Of a DNA stretch of 64,000 nt, positions 54,644 through 64,000 are shown piece after piece. The stretch is from Cylindrodendrum hubeiense (lineage: Eukaryota; Ascomycota; Sordariomycetes; Hypocreales; Nectriaceae), in NCBI GenBank assembly GCA_014621425.1, contig JAANBB010000001.1:186001-250000 (forward strand), in the 5' to 3' direction. The number at the start of each line of letters is the position of its first letter. Position 1 is the stretch's first letter. The notes below the pieces were generated by a model, which was given only the letters and a program-made list of their open reading frames with translations, had not been told where the DNA came from and did not search any database. Both the position numbers and the translations under genes were made by a program.

Positions 54644-57600
54644 ATGCAGCTGCCAAATACGCCAATCGCCATTATCGGCATAGGTGAGTGATGCGTTGAA
54701 TGATCGAGGCGGGAAGAGGGGGCCGTGTCCAGAGGCTGATTATAAGACATCAATGACAGGCTGCCGATTGCCTGGCGACATCTCAAGCCCTTCCCAACTA
54801 TGGGAGTTCCTTGCCGAAGGACGCTCTGCAGGTGGGAAGCTGCCCGAGTCGCGCTTCAATATCGATAGCTACAGGGGCGACAAAGACCAGCCGGCAACTA
54901 CAAGGGCACTCGGGGGTTACTTTCTCCAGGAAGACATAAGGAACTTTGACAATCAGTTTTTCGGTATCAACAACAGAGAGGCCAGCGCCATGGACCCGCA
55001 ACAGCGCAAGCTGCTCGAGGTCGTCTTTGAAAGTTTCGAAAGCGCCGGGATCTCGCTGCACGACGTTTCAGGCGCCAACGTTGGTTGTTATGGTAAGAAA
55101 ATGCAGTCATCAACTGAACAGGGGCTACATGCTGAACCCGGGCAGTTGCCTCCTTCACACCAGATTTCATTGCCATGCAAACAAAAGACGTAGAAAACCT
55201 GAACAGATACAGCCAAATCGGCATGGGAACGACCATTCTTGCAAACAGAATCAGTCATGTCTTCAACCTGAAAGGCCCGAGTTGTGTGCTTGACACTGCG
55301 TGTTCATCTTCACTGTACGCTCTTCACGCCGCCTGCTCGGCGCTATTAACAGCCGAGTGCGATTCTGCCGTTGTCGCGGGTATGAACCTCATACAGGCGC
55401 CCGAATTGCACGTGGCCATCTCGCAAGCCGGCGTCGTCTCTCCATCTTCAACTTGTCACACATTTGACGCCTGTGCAGACGGGTAAGTGCAGGGCCTCGG
55501 GGTTATGAAGACAGGGTTGTTGCTAACGTGCCGTCTGATGTAAGATACGGTCGGGCCGACGGTGTAAACGCCATCGTTATTAAGCGACTCGACGACGCCG
55601 TCCGAGACGGTGATCCAATTCGCTCCGTCATCCGTTCGACAGCTGTCAACAGCAACGGCCGCACACCGGGCATCACACATCCAAGTATTGATGGCCAGGA
55701 AGCGGTCATTCGCAAAGCTTACGCGCGAGCCGGATTGGATTCATCAGACACCTCATACGTCGAGGCCCATGGTACGGGCACCAGCGTTGGCGATCCGATT
55801 GAGGTGGAAGCACTGTCTCGCATTTTCCGAAAAAGTGAGAGAAAGGATCCTATTCTTCTTGGCTCCGTCAAGACAAATCTGGGACATTCTGAGGCAGCCA
55901 GTGGTTTGACTAGCATCATCAAGGCCACGCTCGCGCTTGAGAAGGGTCAGATCCCAGCAACCATTGGGCTTGTGGAACTGAACCCGGAGATCAAAATCGC
56001 TGAGTGGGGCGTCCAAATCGTGACGCGCAACATCCCATTTCCTACCCAAGATGAACAGGTCCGCCGCATCAGCGTCAATTCTTTCGGCTACGGCGGCGCC
56101 AACGCACACATCATCATTGACGCAGCAGATTCACACGTTGGAAAAAGCCTTGTCAACGGCACGGGGATCAACGGGCATTGTAACGGCGAGTTCAATGGCG
56201 GTGCAGATAAGCCCACCACATCTGCCAATGCCAGCCAGGCGCATCTTCTTCCATTCTCTGCAAATAAACTTGCCTCACTATATGGAAGAGTCGAGAGTTT
56301 GCTCAAGTTAGACCTGTCATCCATATCAATCGCAGACCTGACCTACACCCTCGGACAACGTCGCACCCACCTTCCTATTCGAGGCTACATTGTCGCCAAC
56401 GAAGCAACTATCACGCAAGACATTGCTGTCGAAAATATCCGTCTCTCGGACTCCGAGAACGACCTTGCAGAGGGCAACTTTGCATTTGTCTTCACAGGGC
56501 AGGGAGCGCAGTGGAAAGGTATGGGTCGCGAGTTGATGCAGTTCGCTACATTCGCCCAAACCATCCGCCAGTTAGACGAGGTGTTGGCTTCTCTTCCACA
56601 TCCTCCGCAATGGAAGATATACGATGTTTTGATGGATGACTCAGAGACGTGTCCGATCAACCAGGCGGAGTTCGCTCAGCCGACTACGACTGCTGTCCAG
56701 GTTGGCATCGTCAACCTGCTGCTGGAGTGGTCGATATATCCCAAAGGGACAGTCGGTCATTCCTCAGGCGAAATTGGCGCCGCATACGCCGCAGGCCTGA
56801 TCAACGCCCAAGAGGCGATTCTTATCGCCTACTACAGAGGATACATTGTGACCAAATCAACCTCTGTCGGCCTAATGGCTGCAGTTGGTCTTGGTCCCGA
56901 TGACACCAACGACTGGATTAGCAAGCTTGGCCTTGACTCAAAGGTCAAAGTGGCGTGTATCAATTCACCAGAAAGCGTCACCATCAGCGGCGACAGCGAC
57001 GACGTCCGTGCCGTTTTCGTCGCGCTGCAAGCGAACGGAGTTTTCGCTCGGGAGTTGAAAACTGACGGCAAGGCATATCATTCTCACCACATGGCCGCTG
57101 TTGGCAGCACGTACGAGAAGCTCCTGAACCAAGCCTGGACAACGAGCATCGGATCCACCCCAGTCACCGCACAGAAACAGGTACGGATGTTCTCGACAGT
57201 GACATGCTCAGAGGTCGACGAGAAGCATGTACGCACACCTTGGTACTGGCGCACAAACCTAGAATCCCCAGTTCGCTTCAGCGACGGCCTCACGCGTCTT
57301 TCGAATATGAGTGACGACATGACATTCATCGAGATCGGCCCGCATGCAGCGCTCAAGATGCCAATCATGCAAACTCTAGGGAAGAGTACTTCCTACTTTG
57401 CATCACTTTCCAGAGGCAAAGACTCATCAGTGTCGCTTCTCAGTCTCGTCGGCGATCTCTACACCAGAGGCTTCGAGGTTGACTTTGTTAAGCTCAACAG
57501 GACCTACACTAACCGCGGTGCCATACCAAAAGTATTGCATGATTTGCCTACCTATCCATGGCACTACGAGGATCCGTTGTGGAACGAGTCTCGCATCAGC

Positions 57601-60600
57601 CGCGAGGGACGTTTCCGCAGGCATGCAAGACACGAGCTGTTGGGCACCGAAGTGCCAGGGGGGAACAAGACAACCTTCGGCTGGCGTAACATACTCCATC
57701 TGGACAATGTGCCATGGCTTCGAGACCACAAGCTTGGGGAGACAGTTGTTTTCCCTGCCGCTGGCTATATGGCGATGGCAATGGAGGCCCTACTGCAGAC
57801 ACAACTAGCCGGTACACCACCAGCTACCACGTCAATTGTCTTTCGTCATGTAGACTTGCTCAAGGCCTTGCCCTTGGCTGACGAGGAGTCCATCGAGTTG
57901 TATACTGAGATTCGACCTCTCGCGCTTTCGAATATCAACACATCCAAAGACTGGTGGGAGTTTCAGATCTCCTCCATCTCGGACATCGCGACGATCCGTG
58001 CCAAGGGTTCTATAAGATTTGCTTCAAGAGGCTCTGTGAAAGACCTTCTATTGCCATCATGCAATACTCGTATTGCACCTCAGTCCAAGCGTCTTTGGTA
58101 TGAAAGCATGGCGACAGGTGGCCTCGTGTTTGGTCCTGTATTTCAGCAGATGGATGAGATCTACACATCTGATCCCAGGGGCGCAATGTATGCGGAAGCA
58201 AGAACGAAACCACTCGATCCAGATATTAAGGGAGCCCAGTCGACAACTCGATATGTTGTGCATCCAAACCTGTTGGACAGTCTGTTCCAGGTTGGCCTCG
58301 TCGCCTCAACCGGTGGTTTCATCCACTCCATGGTGGCAAAAGTACCCACGAGAATAGGAGAGGCCATAATTACCTTTCTCAGTCACGCAGAAGATGTCGG
58401 CATAATTCGCTCTACGTCCAAGGTCATTGGCTTCTATTCCAATCGACTAAACTCGGTCTTGCTCGATGCACAACAGCGATCGATAGCTCATTTCCAGGAC
58501 GTTGATATAACTACATATGCCGGCAGTGAAAGCATAGAGGAGCGTTATCCTCTTTTCAGATGCACCTGGAAGCCTGACGTGGACAAGATCAAGGATGATG
58601 CCGCCTTTTCCTCAGCACTCGACCGCATCTTTTCGATCACAAACCTGGCACGCCTGGGCTCCAGAGCGTATTTTCTAGCCGCCCTTGATCTTATTGTGCA
58701 CAAAAACCCCGACACCCACATCTTGTGCCTCTCTCCCGACCATGCCTTAGTCTCAATGGCTCTAGTGGAGGTTCTGGAGGCGCCGTCGCATCATCGACGC
58801 TTTCACACCTTCTCGCTCGGACGCTTGACGAGTCTGAATGAACTCGAAGTGGCTAAGATCCCGAATTTCAATGCCCCTCCCAGGCTGAAAGCATTGGAAT
58901 ACAAGAAAGCTTCTGCGGCTGACAAGTATGGACTCATAATTCTCCCTGAAGATTTGGCCGCTCTCAAATGGCTTGGTGGCAACTCCACTGCTCACACCCT
59001 CTTTCTTCGTGCTACTGCATATAAAATGGAGACAATTGAAGGCTTTTCCATCATATCCTCGTTAGCAAGACGGTCAACAAAGTCACTGGGCGTCCAGCTT
59101 ATCAGAGCGTCATCTGCTTTATCTGATGCTGAGCCCTGCGCCTATAGCAATGCCATCTACATTTGCGGGTCTACACCGCACCCTGCAGATACGCGGCTGA
59201 AAGATGAGCTTAGCATAAGCTTGGGGGTATCTTTCCAGCAGATAGCACTGAAAGATCTGACTACGTTGTCCATACCGGCTGGTGCACTCGTCATCTCCAC
59301 TGTCGAGCTAGAAAACAGCGTTCTAGCCGGGGCTGATCCGGAAGAGTTTGCTGCAATCAAGCAGATTATCGAGCAGGCAGCACGAATCGTTTGGATCACA
59401 GGTGCCAGCGCCGATAAGCACTTCGATCCAACCCTCTCTCTGTTCCCAGGCCTTGCACGGGCAATAATGATCGAGCAACCCTCGACCAAAATCTTTACGC
59501 TCGAGCTTGATCCGCAAGCAGATCCTTCATCTATGTCTCGCGATATTACAACCATCATTAATCAAGCAAATAACACGATTTCTGACTATGAATATGTCAA
59601 GGACCACTCTGAACTCTTAATTAGCCGGGTGATACCTGACGAGCTCATGAATAGGCAGTTCCGCAAGCGGCAAAACGGCGTTACAGAATTGGAACCACTC
59701 AAGAATGCAGGCACCGCTTCGCTCTCACTGAAGAAGCCAGGTCAATTCAGCACAGCGCAATTCGTCAAAAAGCCTGATCAGGACGCTAGAACACTGGCTT
59801 CAGACAGCGTGGTGGTCAAAGTTCAATACGTTGGTCTCAATGCCAAAGATGTGTATGCTCTTGCTGGCCGTGTCCACACGACTGATGCATCATGCAGCCT
59901 TGAGTACACGGGTCAGGTGGTTGCAGTCGGCTCCGGTGTCAACGAGCTTGCTACCGGTGACAGAGTGGCGGTTATGTACCCCAGCCACTTCAGCACGTAC
60001 GAGACAGTGCCGTCTTGGAGCTGCGTCAAGTTGACAGCGGACGAGGACCTGGAGACAATTGCTTCCCTCTTAGTTGTTTTTGTGACCGCCATCTATGCTC
60101 TCCATCACCGCGCACGGCTGCAGCCCGGGGAGACTATACTCATCCACTCCGCGGCTGGGGGTGTCGGCATTGCAACAATTCAGATTGCCAAACTCATCGG
60201 GGCAGAGGTCTTTGCTACAGTTGGGACGGACGAAAAGAAGCAATACCTCATTGATAATTTCGATCTGCGTGCTGACCACATTTTCAATTCTCACGACTCA
60301 AGCTTTGCCTCTGGCATTGATGCAGCCACAGCTGGTCGGGGTGTCGACGTCATCCTGAACTCGTTGGTTGGCGAACTTCTTCACGAGAGTTGGAAGTGCC
60401 TTGCAGACTTCGGTCGCTTCGTGGAAATTGGCAAGCGCGACATTCTGGATGGCGGCCGCCTGAATATGGAAATGCTTTCTCGGAGCACGACCTTTACGGC
60501 ATTTGATCTCAGCATGTTGGCCGAATCAAAGTCTGCGGCGCACCACCTCCTCCATCAGAGCATGTTGGCACATGTAATGGCACTTTTTCGGAGTGGAGGT

Positions 60601-61917
60601 ATCCAGCCCGTGAAACCCTTGTCTGTCTTTGGCGTCTCAGAAGTGGGATCTGCCTTCAACTACTTTAATAGTTCGAAACGCATGGGCAAGATCGTCATCT
60701 CATTCGAAGACCAAACCCAGAGGGTCCACCTCGTACCGGAGAAGTTTTCGACTGTCCTAAATCCCAACAAGAGCTACCTGCTGGCGGGATGCTTGGGCGG
60801 TCTGGGCCGCAGTCTCTCAAAGTGGATGTTGAGTCGCGGTGCACGCCAATTTGTCTTCATTGGCCGTACCGGCATGGAGCGATCCGCAGCCAAACATCTC
60901 ATTGACGATCTAGAACAGGCTGGCGCCCGTTGCGTAGTTGTCAAGGCTGATGTGACGAACTACAACGATGTGATAAGGGCTATCGGGGCAGCACCTGCCC
61001 CTCTGGGAGGCGTCGTGCAGGCTGCAATGGGCCTCAACGAGGCAATCTTCAAGTACATGTCTCGAGAGTCCTGGCTCAGCGGCACCGAAGCAAAGGTCAA
61101 GGGTACCTGGAACCTGCACAATGCACTCTCCAAGCTCGGCAAGGAAAAGGAACTAGACTTTTTCCTCATGACGAGTTCCATCTCCGGCAAGGTCGGCACT
61201 GCCACGGAGGGTAACTACTGCGCGGCCAACAATTTCTTGGACGTCTTTGCCCGGTACCGCCGCAGCCTAGGTCTTACTGGTATCTCGCTCGGGCTAGGCA
61301 TGATCTCAGAGGTCGGTTATCTACACGAGCAACCACATATTGGAGATTTACTTCTCCGTAAAGGTGTCCGGCCTATTACCGAAGACGAATTGCTGCAGAT
61401 CTTTGATTTCGGTCTCTCGCAGCCGCCTACCTCTGTGAACCCGAAGAACCTGCTATCACAACCGCATCTCCTTACCGGTCTGGAGTTGACGGGCCTCCAA
61501 AATCACCATAAGCAGGGCTACAGCGGGTATTGGCAATTCCTTGACGACGCTCGCTTCTCCGTCCTGACCTCCGCCCTCAAACGTAGCGGTGCTGGCGAAG
61601 TACAGCATAGCTCGGATTCTCAATCATCCGCGGTTAGCGAAGCAATTGCTTCAAAGGATGAAGCAAGCCTTGTGTCCACTGTTAGAGACGTCATCATGAG
61701 GAAGATGTCAAATTTGATTCTACTTCCCATAGACAAATTGGATCCCAAGACACCCCTGTCGGACTTCGGAATGGACTCGATGCTGGCGGCGGAGTTGCGG
61801 CAGTACATTTTCAGCACGACAGGCGCGGACATTCTATTCTTAACGCTAATGGATCAAAAGACGACTATCTTAAGTTTGACAAGTATGGTGGCGACAAAAC
61901 TGCAAGATCGGCAATGA
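54644..61917 (+). CDS. Highly reducing type I polyketide synthase
   Basis: Exons are 54644..54683, 54760..55092, 55164..55482 and 55545..61917, giving 2354 aa. The 40-base first exon gives MQLPNTPIAIIGI-GCRLPGD; the fourth join gives CADG-YGRADG. Domains: ketosynthase (Cys in DTACSSSLY about aa 171, His in EAHGTGTSVGD and GHSEAASGL); acyltransferase (FVFTGQGAQW, Ser in GHSSGEIGAA about 637); dehydratase (VPWLRDHKLG about 959, Asp in HPNLLDSLFQ); a degenerate methyltransferase region (about 1220-1620); enoylreductase (SLEYTGQVVAVG; NADPH site HSAAGGVGIATIQIAK about 1765); ketoreductase (LLAGCLGGLGRS, active Tyr in GNYCAANNFLD about 2120); carrier protein (DFGMDSMLAAEL about 2307). No thioesterase or reductase domain follows. 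It should make a fully or variably reduced chain needing release in trans. Confidence 0.95.
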
Positions 61918-62598
61918 TGGTTGGGAAACTTTTGGGGTTCTTCCTAGCTTTATTTAATATCATCAGATATATCACAGAGTCCAATGATCTTGCTGCCTGT
62001 TGAACACAGCGAATACCTCAATCACTTACGCTGAGTGTAGCAGTTGTTCGCGCAGCGCGGAAAGTGCTCTACCTCTGCATACGAGAGGCAGGGTCAATTT
62101 GGAGGGTGTCTAGTAATGCACCATTCACACATCCAACACGGCTCTACGGGCGTTTAGCTGCAAGCAAATTACAAATCAACAGGGAGCTGTTGCTTCGTAA
62201 TCATCGTAATCATAAGAAGGGTGGGTGAATAAGGCTTTCGGAAGCCTGGGAGCCAGTCGGTTGCTTCGTGGCTGCTGTAGGGTATCAATGAGCGTCAATT
62301 CTGGATTAGTTGCGCAATGTCGCTTCAACGGAAACTTGGGATGCTAATTGAGCGATTAAGCGAGATGTTCCCAAAAGTTGAGCGGGCTCGTCGTACAACA
62401 GGGCACACCCTCTAACCGATTTGGGAATCATTATCCGCCAAGAAATGGGCTGCAGGAAGTAAGACCAATGACGCGAATATATTTTCAGCTCTCTTTGATC
62501 AGAACACAGCTATAAGAACCCATCAAATGCCAGTCTATAGATTAAATGATTATCACACAGTTTCCCTGAACTATTAAGAATTCTACAAATATTTCACA
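61918..62598. other. Intergenic, 0.7 kb
   Basis: 3' region of the PKS and promoter of the isochorismatase-like gene. No other gene or repeat recognised. Confidence 0.5.
62511..62518 (+). promoter_or_regulatory. TATA-like box of the isochorismatase-like gene
   Basis: TATAAGAA, 88 bases before the start codon at 62599. Confidence 0.4.
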
Positions 62599-63235
62599 AT
62601 GGCCTCTCCCAACTCGTTCCGCCAGATCCTTGGAATCTCGCCCTCGTCGGCATCTGTCAAAGACAGCACCTTGATCATCATCGACGCGCAGGTCGAGTAT
62701 GCAGAGGGCAAACTCCAAGTTTCAAATCTCGAACCCTCCCGAAAGGTCATTGCCTCGCTCCTTGAAAAGTATCGACAGGCGAACGGAAATGTGGTCCACG
62801 TTATTCACGTGACGCCCGAGGGAGCCCCGGTGTTCTCGCCCAACACGAAATTAGTTGAGGAGTTTGAGGAGCTTACTCCCCTGTCCGGCGAGAAAGTCGT
62901 CTTTAAGACCCATCCCAGCTCGTTTGCAGGCACGGACCTCGAGCAGCATCTTCAGTCCATCTCGTCCAAGAAGCTCGTCTTGACGGGTTACATGGTTCGT
63001 TGTATTATCCCTCGGTGCTGTATGACTTCTACTGATTCGCGAATTATAGGCCCACGTTTGCGTTTCTACCACTGCTCGAAATGCCGCTCAGCTGGGGTAT
63101 GATGTCATTGTGGTCGAAGACGCTATTGGTGACAGAGACATTCCAGGCGTTGACGCTGAGCAACTTACGAAGGTGGTTCTAGCTGAAATTGGTGATGTAT
63201 TTGGCACTATCGTTCAGAGCAAGGACATTGTTTAG
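62599..63235 (+). CDS. Isochorismatase-like cysteine hydrolase
   Basis: Exons are 62599..62994 and 63050..63235, giving 193 aa. The intron donor is GTTCGT, weaker than elsewhere in the window, but the join [23 protein letters not shown] restores the conserved nucleophile loop. The triad of the family is present: Asp in [10 protein letters not shown], Lys in [10 protein letters not shown], Cys in AHVCVST. The end [12 protein letters not shown] is typical. The family includes isochorismatases, nicotinamidases and other amidases, so the substrate cannot be told; the short single-domain form is common in fungi. No signal peptide. It lies 0.7 kb downstream of the synthase, has its own TATA box, and may be the first gene outside the cluster or a tailoring hydrolase. 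Confidence 0.88.
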
Positions 63236-63495
63236 CCGCAACCTTGCGTTCATTGCATTGTATACAGAGCTCAGTAGCCTCAAATAGTTCATTGAATTAG
63301 ATGGCTTGAATCATGCCTTGTCCCTTCTGCGGAATCCCAGTCTCGCTTACTGCATTTCCGGAAAGCCGGGGTGCGTGAGTCAGAACTATCCCTATAGCTT
63401 TCATCTTAAGTCCAAAGGTATAATGAAATACACCCGATGCTGTGACTCAAGGCCAAATCTACATCTTTCTTTGATATTGTTCTCTAGGGCCAGGA

Positions 63496-64000
63496 TTATA
63501 GTCGTCCTTTCTGCTCCATCCTTCCCTGTGCCCATCTTTTATCAATCGGTCTACCTCCAATTAAGGTTGACTTAGAAACGCCCTCGCCGATCGTGGCGAA
63601 TAGAGGCAGCCCGACCTCTGAAACCCCAAATTTGCTGATCACTTCTTGACCCGTCGGCGAGAATACATATTCCAGAAATAGAGATACTTCCCTTGCAATC
63701 GGACTTGATGATGTCCGAGACCGGAGGGCGTAGCAGCTGTTCATTAAAACATCACTTTCGTGCGTTGGTTCGAAGAAAACCGTCGAGTTCACTATGGTAC
63801 CTAAACTTGTTTGACGCAGAAGAGTGGATCGGTCAGTGAGGCAATACGCTCCGCTTGCATCCGCCCTTTTCAGCGCTTCTGACGGTGAAAGCGAGCTAGT
63901 CTTGTACCAAGATGCTGTACTTTCATCCTGCCATGGTTGAGAGCTCAACTTGGACCAGATGCTGCGTTCTTTCCACATGGTGGCTGATGTGTCTGCGCGG
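63496..64000 (-). CDS. Tungstate-binding-protein-like (periplasmic-binding fold) protein, C-terminal part
   Basis: The frame is open to the right edge, so the gene starts outside; about 167 codons are visible. The visible part begins ADTSATMWKERSIW, and continues with WYKTSSLSPSEALKRADASGAYCLTDRSTLLR and FLEYVFSPTGQEVISKFG. This order (an S/T-rich ligand loop, the AYCLTDRST strand-loop, then a helix ending in GQ-I-FG) is that of TupA-like tungstate/molybdate binding proteins, a bacterial ABC-transporter component. Fungal homologues exist as secreted or intracellular proteins without the transporter partners; their role is unclear. An internal ATG at 63978 is probably not the start, because the homologous sequence continues upstream of it. 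Family assignment is moderately sure. Confidence 0.7.
   Translation of the reverse strand, partial: RADTSATMWKERSIWSKLSSQPWQDESTASWYKTSSLSPSEALKRADASGAYCLTDRSTLLRQTSLGTIVNSTVFFEPTHESDVLMNSCYALRSRTSSSPIAREVSLFLEYVFSPTGQEVISKFGVSEVGLPLFATIGEGVSKSTLIGGRPIDKRWAQGRMEQKGRL

Overview
The window is nuclear DNA of a filamentous ascomycete (Pezizomycotina). Class Sordariomycetes is my guess; nothing in the sequence fixes the genus. Evidence: most genes carry short introns (about 50-70 bases, one of 163) with GTRAGT-type donors, CTAAC-like branch sites and YAG acceptors. The gene content is fungal: a highly reducing polyketide synthase, a Goodbye-type STAND protein, a DUF6594 membrane protein, a KP4-like secreted protein, a P450-reductase fusion and pectin-degrading enzymes. 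Exons given here were joined by eye from splice motifs and reading frame; every joined model keeps one open frame to its stop, except the gene at 28047, which needs a frameshift.

Left part (1-30.8 kb), accessory and secreted functions. It holds the 3' end of an LRR-like gene, a V8/trypsin-like serine protease, a divergent pair (unknown 578-aa protein and a DUF6594 membrane protein), a minisatellite, and a convergent GH78 rhamnosidase and GH28 polygalacturonase. These are followed by a KP4-like protein, a secreted S41-family protein, a secreted SnoaL-like protein, a 1505-aa STAND NTPase ending in a ZZ-type zinc finger, an ABM-like gene with an apparent 1-base frameshift just after its start, and a secreted bicupin oxalate decarboxylase.

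Middle part (30.8-46.8 kb), gene-poor and visibly AT-rich. It contains one small cysteine-rich secreted protein, a SAM methyltransferase, a short-chain dehydrogenase (SDR) and a CYP505-type P450-CPR fusion. The SDR and the P450 are divergent. Each has a TATA-like box preceded by a cluster of CGG/CCG triplets: a 24-base-period array for the SDR and CCGCGG-type palindromes for the P450.

Right part (46.8-64 kb). It contains a secreted beta-propeller (SMP-30/NHL-like) protein, a second SDR paralogous to the first, a Tri3-like acyltransferase, a rhodopsin-like seven-helix membrane protein, the PKS (KS-AT-DH-degenerate methyltransferase-ER-KR-ACP, no release domain), an isochorismatase-type hydrolase, and the C-terminal part of a tungstate-binding-protein-like gene.

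The genes from about 36 to 62 kb look like one candidate polyketide cluster. The PKS would build a reduced chain, the P450 fusion would hydroxylate it, the SDRs would adjust the oxidation state, and the acyltransferase would acylate or release it. Product and cluster borders are unknown. No transcription factor or transporter gene of the cluster was seen in the window.
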